A stretch of 64,000 bases of DNA from Paramarasmius palmivorus (taxonomy: Eukaryota > Basidiomycota > Agaricomycetes > Agaricales > Marasmiaceae): positions 682,001 through 746,000 of the forward strand of contig JAYKXP010000006.1 of assembly GCA_037176845.1 (NCBI GenBank). The letters are read 5' to 3'. The position numbers were made by a program, and so were the translations under genes. Shown piece by piece: positions 34,726 through 46,399 of the stretch (position 1 is the first letter of the stretch; each line of letters starts with the position of its first letter). The notes under the pieces are model-generated. The model searched no databases, was not told the DNA's origin, and saw only the letters and a program-made list of their open reading frames with translations.

Positions 34726-35292
34726 CACCAGAGTAACCCATATAGGAGGTCAGCAGTCCTGACAACGTGATCACTGTGTGAAATTTTGTGTGGACGCGTC
34801 CCTCGGGACTCTTGCGGGACTCCTTCCTCCATTCCCATAACAGCTACATTTCAAAAACGACAAAGCGGATCTAGATCCGTTTTCTCATGCGTGCCAGAAT
34901 GCTCCAGGCCGAATCTGCTTGTTATCTGTACTTCCTTTTGAATTACTCAAGAACAGACTCCAGATCACACTCGAGTCACCCGGTTTTACTGCTAGGAGCA
35001 TCAAAGGACACCCGAAGCCAAGAGATGGAATACGAGGATGTCCTTCATGTTCTTATAGGCAGAGGAAACGGCTAAGTCGAGGCCTAAATGTGAGTCTGAC
35101 AGTTCAATTTGTTTTTCGCTCTCTTGTTGTCATTCAACGCGTTCGATCGTGCAGCTTTCAGTGTCTTCTTTGATCGGGTACGGCGCTAGGACCTTATCGA
35201 GCCTAGTTTTCCAGTCTCGTGGACACGACCCGTCCCTCATAAATGAGCCTACGATCCTAGCCTGAGTGTGTATCCACTTTCTGGGAACTGTC
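34726..35292. other. Intergenic upstream of acetate-type transporter
   Basis: 567 bp divergent promoter region; short open frames only, none recognisable. Confidence 0.5.
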
Positions 35293-36302
35293 ATGGCCTC
35301 CGCAACCACCTCCCCCAACGATATTGACATCGAGAAGAACGCTGCTCATTCTGAGCATCGCGAACGTGTCATTGCGCCGATCCAGTTGACGCGTGAGCAA
35401 TATGAGAGGCTCTTCTTGGAACCCGGTGGCAGAGCTCCTGCCATCTCAACCCTTTCGCAACGATTCGGAAACCCCACGCCCTTGGCCATCGTCGCATTCA
35501 CCCTTGTATTAGCTCCCACTGCGACTTGTCTACTTGAATGGGGAAAGGCCTCTTCTGCCTCACTCGCATCTATCGTCGGTCCCTTCTACTTCCTCGGCGG
35601 CATGGCACTCGTCATTAGCGGTGTCATGGAATGGGTATGTGTCTCGGAGAAGTCATGAGTTATAGCTGACCCGACCTTTTCCTAGATCTTAGGCAACACA
35701 TTCCCATTCGTAGTCTTCATAACCTTTGGAGGTTTTTGGTTTGTCCGGCGTTTCTTCTCGGTAGCTAGGATGCTGACCGCCGTTACAGGCTTGGGTTGGC
35801 AGTGCTTGAAGACCCCGAACACAACATTCTTAGCGTGTACGCGAATAGTGGAGGTGCAGCCTCGCCAGCCTACGCCAGTGGTATTATGTTCTACTACGCC
35901 TTCTGGGCCGTAGTCATCTTCATCTTCTTCATCACGAGCTTGAGAACCAATGCGGTGTTTGCGGTTCGTATCCTGCGCTCTTTGGAAGCATCCGAGTTCT
36001 TATGCAGTTTCGCAGTTCATCTTCTTCACTCTCATATTCGCCTTTGCTCTGCTTTCCGCAGCTTATGGGAAAATTGCCGATGGAAACGCCGACGACGCCA
36101 CCAAATTGCGTAAGTAACCTATACATTTAGACGATATGGCCTGAGATTGAGCCTTTCTTTCCCAGTCAAAGGTGCCGGGGGCTTCGCTTTTGCTACTATA
36201 TGTGCTGCCTATTATCTCATGGTGGTACTACTCTTTGGCTCCGTTGGAATGCCCTTCAGACTCCCGGTTGGGGATTTGTCAGGCTTTATGGCGAAACGGT
36301 AA
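35293..36302 (+). CDS. GPR1/FUN34/YaaH (acetate transporter family) protein
   Basis: Plasma-membrane protein of the AceTr family (yeast Ato1-3, Yarrowia Gpr1), linked to acetate or ammonium movement. The family signature NPTPLAIVAF is at the start of the first helix, followed by PFYFLGGMALVISGVMEW, then ILGNTFPFVVFITFGGFWLG and the helices YYAFWAVVIFIFFITSL and TLIFALLSAA. Six predicted helices; a ~70-residue polar N-terminus precedes them. Four short introns, e.g. after GVMEW and within FGGFW. Ends at MAKR. Substrate is not decidable from sequence. Confidence 0.92.
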
Positions 36303-36433
36303 AATACTTCTACTTACTTTGTATTTTCTGGGGTAGTGTTTTTTTCCTTCTGTATATCACTGTGTGCGCTATATTTGTGTAGTTCATTTCCTGCGAATTG
36401 ATATTTCTCCACTGTATGCACTGGCCAGAATCG

Positions 36434-36449
36434 AACGCGTGCACGCGTT
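36434..36449. promoter_or_regulatory. 16-bp palindrome upstream of Derlin
   Basis: AACGCGTGCACGCGTT is a perfect palindrome about 90 bp before the Derlin start codon. A TACGTG core, like one form of unfolded-protein-response element, follows at 36496-36501. Both are candidate protein-binding sites; function is inferred. Confidence 0.45.
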
Positions 36450-36539
36450 TTTTGAATTTGTGTGACGCGGGTCTGCGCACGGACCACGTCCCGAATACGT
36501 GTCACAGCCGCTGCAAGGCCTCGGAATACAACCACCATC

Positions 36540-37341
36540 ATGCCCGTCGGTATCGAGGCCTGGATATTCCAAATCCCACCTATAACAAGGTCATGGCTCG
36601 CACTCTCTGTTATGATTAGTCTTGCAGTGGTGAGTGTCAGCTATCCGGATAGTAGCTCGCCGTATTCACACCAAAGGATCAGCAATGTCAGTTGGTGACA
36701 CCTCTTCAGCTATATTATAGCCCCAAGAGTGCATTCGCAAATGTTCAGCCGTGGCGTGCATTCACGAACTTTTTCTATTTTGGCCCAATATCGCTGGATT
36801 TTGTCTTCCATCTATTCTTCTTGTGCGTCTTCCGTAAATTCATTTGGATACACCATACTAATCTTATTCCAGTATGAGATATAGTCGTATGCTCGAAGAA
36901 TCCTCATTTGCCAACAAGAAAGCGAACTACTTCTGGTTGCTCCTGCTGTCTTCCATCATGCTCCTTTGCCTAAGCCCTCTCTTCAATCTTCCTTTCCTGT
37001 CATCCTCACTCGCTTTCGTACCTATATACGTATGGTCGAGAAGACATCCAGACACTCCCATCTCTCTCTTCGGGCTCATCACAATCACTGCACCGTATCT
37101 TCCTGTTGCACTCGTCGCATTCTCGTGGGTACTCAGCGGAACATGGAAGGCAGCGGCCGGTGATCTTGCGGGATGTCTCGTTGGACATGTCGGTTGGTTC
37201 TTGAGAGACGTATGGGCTAGGGAAATGGTTGGCGGAACCAGCATCCTAAGTGAGGCACCAGCGCCTTTGTGAGTTACAATACCGTCATTACTACTATATC
37301 TGACCCATATCAACAGGAAACGTGCATTTGGAGAGTTATAG
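36540..37341 (+). CDS. Derlin (ER-associated degradation)
   Basis: Multi-pass ER membrane protein of the Der1/Derlin family, rhomboid-like pseudoprotease that helps move misfolded proteins out of the ER. Reads MPVGIEAWIFQIPPITRSWL, then after an intron LVTPLQLYYSPKSAFANVQP, WRAFTNFFYFGPISLDFVFH, and after another YSRMLEESSFANKKANYFW. The WR..TNF.YFG and SR.LEE..F...KA.Y motifs are diagnostic. The C-terminus is short (KRAFGEL), about 235 residues in all. Ends 58 bp from the convergent FAD monooxygenase. Confidence 0.95.
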
Positions 37342-37399
37342 TACACAGGCCTGGATGAACGCTTGTAATGATATTGTACGATAGGAAAATAGATAAATT

Positions 37400-39169
37400 T
37401 CAAAATTCTAAGTGGTTGAGAAGGTCAAGAGAGGTGCCATTTCGCATCAACCAAAGGTCTACAGCTTTGTCTGCATCATATCCGAATGGGTGAGGGGAGA
37501 CCATGGGTATAGTCGCTTCGTGAGCCATTCGATGATCGAGTCCCCTGGCGTGGGGTATCTGTGCATCACGGGCTTGCTGCTCTGGGCCATCCGGAAGATG
37601 AAGCATAGTTTGTCGTTCCATGCTGTCCAACCAGGTCGCCGCTGCTCTTGGTTTTGCGATTGATTCATACGCACCAAGTAAGGGCCGGATCTGCGAGCGG
37701 TGCCTCAGTCGCGAAAAGAGGTTTCCGAGTACAGCAGCGTCCTCGATCTAGGTTACACTGAGCAGCTGGTAGTCTGTATTACCGGGAATGAAACTGACTC
37801 ACGGCCAATGATGCCGCCTGGCCATAGTGAGGCTACAACACTGTAAGACATGAAAACCCGGAATCGCGACTATGGCACTCACAGGAAATAGGTGGCAAGC
37901 GTCCCCTAGTAAAGCCACTGGTCCATCCGGATGAACCCATCTGTCTAAAGGCTCACGGTGAAACATTTTATGCTGAACGACGTGCTGACCCTTGGCCAGA
38001 CGAAGGAGTTTGAGGACCCTGAGATAAGCGGTAAATAGGCTTCAGGGATTCTGCTATTGACCCAGCTCACCGAACATCCCATCCCTTCCCTTCGTACGCC
38101 TCGCGCATTTGGTCAGTGCATCCTTTGGCAGTAGACACCTCGAACTCAGGTTGAAAGTCAGGTTCATAGACATAGACGACCATATTATATAGCGATCTCC
38201 CTTTCTGTCGGGATTTTAAACGATAGCTCCATACGACAACGTTCCACGATAGACTCACGATTCCATAGCCAACTACATGTTGACCGGGTCCCATCCAGCA
38301 TTGTATTGCCGGCGTCTCGATCAAGGGACGTAGATCTGCGTCTTGAAGCATGTCCTCTGCAGGGATGAGATACCTATAGGTGCAGTCACCCGTGGGCAGT
38401 AGCTTCTGACGGTTCCCTAGCACTGTCCCCACGACACTGTGGACTCCGTCGGCTCCAATGACGAGATCTGCTGATATTGCTTCGCCGGACTGGAGAGTAA
38501 CCGAAGCTGCATTGGGATTGACGGAGACCACTTCGCACCCCAGACGTAGGTCCACTAGTGACGGTGCTGATATTCCGATAAGCATCTTTTGAAGATCCGA
38601 TCTCTGGCACGAAGAAATCGGCGCATAAGCACACAATGTAATCTCAGACCTGTCCACATACATGAAGGGTCATGACCGGATATCCAGTAGCCCGTTCGAG
38701 CATGCCCACATAAGATTTGTGTAGGGTTTCTCCTGTGTCTATAAATCAACGAAGTTCAGATTCCTAGGTTTCGGATACATGGGTTGCTTTGAACTTGCAT
38801 CGGAGTGAGGTTTGGTATTCTGTGCGGTCCGTTCCCGCAACTTCTTCAAGCCTCTGACCCAAACCCCATTGAAATAGCAGACGAGTGCAATCTAAAGAAG
38901 TATGAGAAAGATTTCGTGACTGAGAGTTATGGAAATAGAATACTAGGAGTTAAAAAAATCCCTGCTCCGATTTCTCTCAGCTCTTTGGCACGTTCCAGGA
39001 TTATCACATCGTGACCTGCTTTCGCTAAGCAATACCCTGAGGACAATCCACCGATCCCGGCACCGACCTATCCCGTGAAATTCAACCGCGATATACAACG
39101 CAACTCGGGAAGCAAACGACGTACTATGATGACTTTCAGGCGTGTTGTGGCGTGCCTACTCTCTGACAT
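37400..39169 (-). CDS. FAD-dependent monooxygenase
   Basis: Group A flavoprotein hydroxylase of the salicylate hydroxylase type. The first exon ends inside the FAD fold, and splicing reads LKVIIVGAGIGGLSSGYCLA, then DVIILERAKEL. The DG motif is ADLVIGADGVHSVVGTVLG; the second FAD motif is PVALLGDACHLFP, followed after an intron by HYGQAASLAIEDAAVLG. Substrate unknown. The C-terminus continues through LRHRSQIRPLLGAYESIAKP to ...LDLLNHLEF, about 430 residues, with at least seven exons. No secondary-metabolite cluster surrounds it. Confidence 0.9.
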
Positions 39170-39688
39170 ACTGGAAGTTTACTGGCGGCAATCTGTAGGG
39201 AACGCAAAATGAACCGCCATCGAATTCTTCCTTTCAATTTATATCTGTCGGGAGTCGGAACAATGCTAGACTTCGGGAACTGAGTTTGTCATTATCTTGT
39301 ATTGCACTGAAATTGAGTATACAAGCAGTGAGTAAACCTTAAAGGTTGACAATAATAGACCAGTCGCGACATTGTCCCGGTCGCAAATCACCTGAATGCA
39401 TATAAAATGTAGATCCCAACTTGAAAAGGAAAGCATAAGGAAACAAGACAGATAGAGCAAGAAGACCAAGGGGATAGATGGGGTGATGTACATTTGGAAT
39501 GTTAGGGAGTGGAAGGAAGATATATGGACATGTTCTCTAGGAGAAGAATGAGGAGAAAGAGAGTACAACAGAGATAGTCCAGCGACCGGCGCACGTTTCG
39601 GTCATTACGAGCAGATCGTATCCGTATATCCGTAGACATGAGTCCAGAATTGGGTCACCAAACGGGTGCGGGTGCCGAGGCATTTGAT
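39170..39688. other. Intergenic and 3' UTR region
   Basis: 519 bp between the start of the FAD monooxygenase gene and the stop of the NDPK-like gene. AT-rich; no gene recognised. Confidence 0.5.
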
Positions 39689-41461
39689 TTATACGATGAG
39701 GCTCTTGGGCATACTGGAGGGCGGAGGTCCCCTCGACATTCGCGCGTTTTTCTTGGCGGCAGCAGCTGCAGCTGCAGCCTCTTGTTCCTTTTTAGCCGCC
39801 CGTAAAGCGGCACTCTTATTTGTACGTGGTGCAATCGTGGGCGCGCCAATGCTACTAGGACGAGGTCTTGGCTTTGGCTTTTCTTCAGCCTTAGATGATG
39901 TCGCGCTGTTAGCAGCAACAGAGGATGTTGATTTAGTGTGCCCATTGACCTTGGTGGCATTTGAGGTGTCGCTGATCTTCATTGCACTGGCGGGGCGTGA
40001 GGAAGTCGACGGAGCAACACTTGCTCTTCGTGTTAAAGTTGCGGTACCCGGCCGAGATGGAGGCTGCACAGAGGCTTGTGAAGCTGGTCGAGAAATGGAA
40101 GCTTGTGAGTTGGAACGAGATAATCCTGGCAGTTTAGGTTCGGAAGGTTTTCGGACTACGCAGAACTGTGAGTCAAGTTTGTGAATAAATGGGCAATAGT
40201 ACATACACATGAACGATGTTGGTGGCGCAGAATCCTTTTGCAGTCGAAGGCTGGCGCTTTTGTTGCCTCTTGGTGCAATAGTAGGGGCGGCAACCGATGC
40301 CACAGCAATGGACTCTCTTCGTTTATGACCAGGTACCCCTTCAAACGAACTCTTTCTTCCTGTCTCTGCGACGGTAGGCCTTTTCCGTTCCGCAACTGGA
40401 GGCTGAATGCCCAACCTCAGAGCGGCTGCTTTGGTCATCCTGGGAGCGATGGCTGGCGCTGCCGTGGAGGCTACTGAGATTGTTTCCGCACGCTTGTGCC
40501 CGGGAACATTTGCAAACGTCTTTGCGGTCCGCTCCTTGGTGAGAGGTGCACGCGGAGTGACCTTCTCTGGGACAACTTTGCCTGCGCGGAGGTCAGCTGC
40601 ACGTGTCGTTCGTGGCACGATGTCGGGTTTATTGTGTGTGGAAGGCAAGGTTCGAGCTCGGAAAGGCGAATTACCGTTAGCTCCTGGCTTCGTGCTTCCT
40701 GAGGCGGTGGATGGGCTGGTAATATTCGACGGGGATCGGGCATCTTCTGAAGTGGTCTTGCGGAGGGCAGAAAGAATAGAAGAAGATACCGACTGAAGGG
40801 TGTTGAACCGGTCGTCTGGAAGGTCTGTGGTTGGGAAAGGTGGCGAGGAAGCGAATAACGATGCGATCTGTATCTCGGCTGTCTCTACATCGGGAGAGCC
40901 CATAAGAGCGTTCTGCTTGGGGGAGATGCCATATAAGGCGCGTAAGGAGTTTGGAGCTTCTTGACGAGCGACTTCGGGGTCCTTGTTACCCATAAGAGCG
41001 TTCCAAACTTCGACTGAACGGCGACGTTCGAGCACATAGACCCAAACTGGTCCTCTAACCAAAGTAGAATATAAGTATGGGGAAATATAGCTTCAAATTA
41101 TTATACGCACTCTCCAAAAGACTCTGCATCATCACCAAATAACTCGTAAAGTGTCTCTGGATCCGTTTCAACGTCGAATTCCATTTGACGTTCCTTTACA
41201 ATCTAAAATGACAGTTAAAATGCAATTCAAGAGCCGAAATGAATAACAGCAGACCTCGAAGTTGGCTTCCACAATACGCGGCTCAATCTCCAAGCGGTGA
41301 GCTAGAGCATGATTCTTGATGATTGCTACTGTTCTTGTACGTTGTTGAGAAGGAGTAGAAGGCTGAGGGGGCTCTTGTTGCGGGGAAAGGGAACCATTTT
41401 GATAGGGAGTGTCGGAAGTGTCGGCTGGGAGCTGGGGAGTAGGAGAATGGCTTGCAGACAT
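39689..41461 (-). CDS. NDPK-like protein lacking catalytic His, disordered tail
   Basis: The first ~200 residues follow the nucleoside diphosphate kinase fold: RTVAIIKNHALAHRLEIEP, IVEANFEIVKERQMEFDVET, GPVWVYVLERRRSVEVWNAL, APNSLRALYGISPKQNALMG. In active enzymes the last part reads N-x-x-H-G-S-D; here it is N-A-L-M-G-S-P, so the phosphate-accepting His is Met, and the Arg before the MLG segment is also gone. Catalysis is therefore unlikely. The remaining ~350 residues are Ser/Ala/Pro/Thr/Lys-rich and probably disordered. They contain four copies of a motif like PTIAPRxNKSAALR and two copies of VPGHKRxExIxVAS. Four exons; the start is the first ATG ahead of SASHSPTPQLPADTS. Confidence 0.85.
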
Positions 41462-41739
41462 CCAGTGAACACAAGTTGGAACGAAGAAGGTAGAAAATAT
41501 AGATATGAACCAAGTTTAAATATGCAAAGGAAGGATTAATAGGGGAAAGGATTCAGATTCCCTTTGTTGAGCACAGCGTCAGCGAGAAAGTTTAGTTTAG
41601 GGTCTATTAGGGTCTGTTGCTAGAGGCTACTGACCGACTACTGACTCGGTAACTGCAGAGCATTCCATCATTGTAACCATATTCATTCAAGACAAATCGG
41701 GCACAATGAGGTGTAAAGCCAATGTAGGTACATTTCATT

Positions 41740-43614
41740 TTACTTTAATGTCGGGGAGGGAAGCTCTGCGAGTTCCATCTCATCAACATTCCGTAAACGT
41801 CTTCGCGCTAGACGTTTCTGTATAGCAGTTTGGAATGGTGTTTCCACGAAGCCTTTGTCGATAGTATCCAGATCCAGTCCCTTGGTCTCAGGTTGGAATA
41901 CCAAACACACCAACACGCATAAGAAGGAACATCCCCCGAAGAAAAAGTACGGTCCAGAGGTTGTCCGAGCCAAGAACAGGGGAGTCACGAATGCAATGAC
42001 AGTGTTGACGACCTTTAAGTAGGAAGATTAAACAGTAGACCTCGTGACAATGGCATGATTCGCACCCAGTTCGCACACTGACAGAGACTTGCCGCTGAAG
42101 CTCGTGTCTTGCTTGGTTGTATTTCAGAGCAGACGATGCGACCAACAATGGCCCATGTTGTAACGTAGGACCCAACGAAAAGATAAATGAGCACGATGAT
42201 AGTCCATCGTCCAGCAGCGACGTCGTTTGCATGGGACGCGTACAGAATTCCAATTAGAAACATTGTTCCTCCGACTAGGGCACCACCACCTATCATCGGA
42301 GTCCTGCGAGACCCTAGATACGAAGTTAGTGCTTGTCGTTGATGGCGAAAGGAGAGGTATTTGCCTACATTTATCTTGGAATACTTGTGCTGCACTAGTC
42401 AATACCACCATGAGGATACCCGATACGCCGGACGCGAGGAAGGAAGCCGTTTTAGACGACAGGCCAGCTTGATCAAACAGAATAGGTGCGTACTGTCAGT
42501 CGATTTCGTGTTAGTGTAAAAGCCCGTACAAATGAGACGAAGTATCCTCACATAGAGCACCGCATCAATTCCAGAACACTACACCCAGTCTGTGAGTAGA
42601 CAAGCGTACGATAGATATGGTCAAATGCATGCCTGTTGTATTCCCATAATGAATAAACCCAGAAGCGTTCTGCTTCGGACATCCTTTGCGAACAATTCCT
42701 TCGCATGCTTCCAAAACTCCCGTCGGGATTCGATAGGAGCCGTATCCAATGCGCCGGTCTCTTTCTTTGCCTCAACGGCATCCATTCCAAGCCTCCGAAG
42801 GGCGATTTCGGCATCGGTGTGCCTTCCAACATGTATTAGCCATCGAGGAGAGTGGGGGAAGAACGGTGTGCCAATCGCCATTAGCAAAGATACACCCGCC
42901 TGCAATGCAAGTGGTAATCTCCAAGATAAGGAGCTCGAGGCGTTTACTGAGCCGTAGCATGTGAAGTAACCTGAATGAAATGAGTCATTTCGCATAATTT
43001 GGAATCAAGAAACGTTTACCGCTCATGATCCCCATCGTGTTGAAAAGCTGAACGAATGTCGCCAAACGGCCACGAGCACTTGGGGGAGATATTTCGGTTA
43101 CATACACGGTGATGCTAGAAATGAAAAGCCCTTCTCCAACTCCAGCGATGCATCGTCCCACAAAAAGCTGAGGCAATCGCATGGAAGAGGCGCCAATTGC
43201 AGAACCCGCGGCATAGACGGCACCTCCTATGCCAATCGTGTACGTGCGTGAGATGTGGTCAGACAAGGGTCCCGCAAAAAGAGAGGATAAGGAAGCTGTT
43301 ATGAGGATACAGGAGATGAGCAAGCCCTGGACTGTCGGAGAAAGTACGCCAAATTGCGCTTCGAATTGAGGCATCACGCTGATTGGACCTATGCTGTCAA
43401 GACCTCAGTATCGTGTTGCCCTCCTAGCTAATACAAGAACGCACCTGCCCGTGTCATATCCCCACAAGAACCCTCCCAGGGCAGTGAAAACGGCAGCCCA
43501 AACATACAAAGGCAGTCCTTTTGGGCGTATGACTCGAAATAGTCGACTTTTTGTAGGTGGTGAGATCCTCAATACGTCGGAAAGTTGCTCAGGCTGCGTT
43601 GCGTGAATTTCCAT
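41740..43614 (-). CDS. MFS sugar transporter
   Basis: Twelve-helix plasma-membrane transporter of the sugar porter family. Signatures: GGFLWGYDTG in helix 1, LFVGRCIAGVGEGLFISSI, YVTEISPPSARGRLATFVQL, PHSPRWLIHVGRHTDAEIAL, IQQ plus a following CSGIDAVLY-type segment, and QPETKGLDLDTIDKG near the C-terminus. Start taken at MEIHATQPEQ, the first in-frame ATG; an upstream open stretch has no ATG. Seven or eight exons. Substrate not decidable. Confidence 0.92.
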
Positions 43615-43900
43615 CCTGTCTACCGGATCGATTGAGAAGAAGGAGCTCACAGCGATAAGTTGAATATAAGCGTTTCAACCCTGCGCCCTACCTTTATCTC
43701 TCGTGAGGCATTAGTAACATACTTATATATTCCGTGAGGACACAATGATCTGAGTCAGATGTTCACGATATATGCGAACAAGCTCTGCCTAGAGATCCTG
43801 AACCTTTGGCCATGGAAGGAAGCGGAGTAGATGACTGTGAGTCTGTGACTTGGGCTGAGCGCTGAGATTCGAGGGACTTCGTGTTTTGCGGCTTCACGTG

Positions 43901-45475
43901 ATGGCTACAATGCAGCTTGAACCACATCTTCGACTGGAACCCCATCCATCTGCCAGAGACCAGTGTGTTGCTACTCAAGCAATCTCTCCGGGTTCACGAA
44001 TCTTTTCGGAGACAGCATTGGTGACGGTTTTGCTGCCCTCAGACAAGGGAAAGCGATGTGATGCTTGTTACATCCTGCCCAACGACATTCAGCTGAAAAA
44101 GTGCACGGGCTGCGCATCATTTTGGTACTGTGATACAGCTTGTACGGTATGAAGCTGTTCTTTGGACTTCGGCTTGCTCATTGTACTCTTTCTTAGGCCA
44201 ATCGGCGCACTGGGTCGCTGGTCATAAGAAGATCTGCAAGGTGTTCAATCAGTCGACGTATTCGAAAGCCTTTATCACTTTGGAGAATCACGAGAAGATG
44301 GATTCACTACTATTGACAAGCCTTGTTGCTCGTATTGAAGCCCTAAAGCTGTCGTTTGAAGATCCATCTTCTCCACTCAACTCATTCATGTCTCTCCTAC
44401 CTGGATCCTTATCGTCAGTTCCACCACCTATCCTCACACAAACTTCACTATCTGAGGACTGTATCAACTCACTGTATCGGCGGTTCGGGAACAACAACTT
44501 CTCTGTGCATTCGCATTTTAGCACGTACGCGCATGGGATATTTCCTTCGGCCAGTCGGTTGTTCAACCATTCTTGTGTCCCCAATGCAGCCGCCAAGTAC
44601 TTGATTACCTCCGGAAAGTCCGTGATGATGGAGGTGGTCGCTTTGCGCCCCATATCTGCAGGCGAGGAGGTTCGTGTTCTCATCCCCCTTCGATTACCAT
44701 TATTCTAACTCACACGCCCAGATAACTCTGCCGTATATCGACCCCGCACTTCTCCAAACTCGCCGTACCGTTTTCCAGATGACCTATGGATTCACATGCC
44801 GCTGTCCGTCGTGTATATTTCTCAATTCGATCGGCGTTATCCCTGAACCCCCGAAAGCACCAGAGGAGATGAAGAAACTATCGAAACACCTTCGCGACTT
44901 CGTCGCGTCAAATGGGGATATTACTCCCACTGTATTGGGTGTCAGCGATTCAAACCTACTCCCTTCAGAACTCCGCTGCGTATTCCATGAATCCTTCCTT
45001 TCGTCATTATCGGAGGACTTCAGTAAAGCTGCTCATGATGGACCATACGATATCGCCTTGGAGTATGGTGCAACATTGACAGCTCTGTATCAATTGATTT
45101 ATCCTCCAAACTATCCTCAGATAGGTATCGACATCCAGGTACTATGGAATGATCTCAAATTGATGTTTGACATTAGGTCTGCACTTGTTGGAAATGGCGA
45201 AAGTTGCGTGGAACCGGATTGTTGTTTCTGATTCACACGACCAGTCATTGATGCAACAAATGTCCGCGTACCTTTCAAAAGCTGAGAAGATTCTGGTCGC
45301 GGTGTTGGGCAAAGAAGGGGATCAGAGTAACGGACCGTGGAAGGAAATCGAAACGCTCAAAGCCATCTTGATAGAGGAAGGGCATGACGTGAGTGACCCG
45401 TTGATCCTACACGAAGACGATTCTCATCCGTTCCGGAACAGTTGGCCAAAGCTTGAGCTCGATGAGAAGACATGA
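43901..45475 (+). CDS. SET/MYND-domain methyltransferase (SMYD type)
   Basis: SET domain split by a MYND zinc finger. The finger reads CDACYILPNDIQLKKCTGCA, then WYCDTAC, and after an intron QSAHWVAGHKKICKVF. The SET core has RLFNHSCVPNAAAKY and, after a second intron, the ITLPYID region, followed by the post-SET cysteines FTCRCPSCIF. A helical C-terminal region follows and ends at LELDEKT. About 470 residues, four exons. Presumed S-adenosylmethionine-dependent lysine methyltransferase; target unknown. Divergent from the sugar transporter, 286 bp between starts. Confidence 0.92.
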
Positions 45476-46399
45476 AAAGGTTTTATCGCAGCTCGTTCAT
45501 GGTGTCTGTAGCTATCATGCCAAACAAGACTCGGGTTTTCGTTTGATATGTCTTCATCGACATCCTATAACACCAAAAGATTATTTTAGACCTTTCATCT
45601 GCAAGATATTAGCAGTGCCTCGAACGGCGAACTGTCCGGCTCCGCGTATCGAAGTCCCCCGAGGTTGAGCCACGGATTATCGGAAGAAGGTTCGCCAAGG
45701 TGCGGGTATACGCCTTCAAAAGCTGTTGTATGAACTCATGCTGACAAAAGTCCCACACGAGTAGGAGCAAAAAGCGGATTTTAAGAGGTTTTTAGGTATT
45801 TTCTTTTACACATTGTTCGCTAGTATCGACATTGGACGTCAATCACCGTTCATCACAGTCGATCATTCTTTTTTCGCTTTCACTTCCAAATTCGTCACAT
45901 TCGGTCGTTGTACCTCGCAAAATCCGTTTTGATCATGGAGAATTGCATTGATCACACTGACAATATAACAACTCGGCGCCATTTTGGGACATTCTACGTC
46001 TTGAAAATATCCTACAACTAGCCCCGTTCCTTTCTCAACTCCTCTACACGCGGCTCCCCATGGGCAATGGGGATAGCTAACCCGAGAAGGTTATTCAGTA
46101 CCGCAAGGTACCGAACATTCGCCCCGCCTTTAGGAATTGCGGAGTCGTAGTCCTACGAGAAGCAAGCTCAAAATGGAGTATACCCTTCTGTCTGGTTCTC
46201 AAGCTGTCGGTTAAGGTATGTCGAATAGCTGTGAACTGAATACTTATCGATGTCACACTCGTCAGGTTCAGGACAGAAAGCATGAATGTTCAGACTATTC
46301 TGTTCCGCCTATAAAAACGCACTCGGTGGCTCGTTGGGAAATCATCCTATGCACTGATAGTCCCCTCTCAAGGTTCATACTAGGTTATCAGGCTTCACT
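45476..46399. other. Intergenic, possible unresolved small gene
   Basis: About 920 bp. On the minus strand a frame of more than 60 codons ends at a TGA at 45863-45865 and contains several Cys, but has no ATG and no upstream exon I can join. On the plus strand nothing is recognised. Confidence 0.4.

Noticed and set aside
36420..36450. tRNA T-loop-like sequence (GTTCGATTC on the minus strand)
   Set aside because: The flanking bases do not form a T stem or an acceptor stem; the site is better explained as part of the palindrome.
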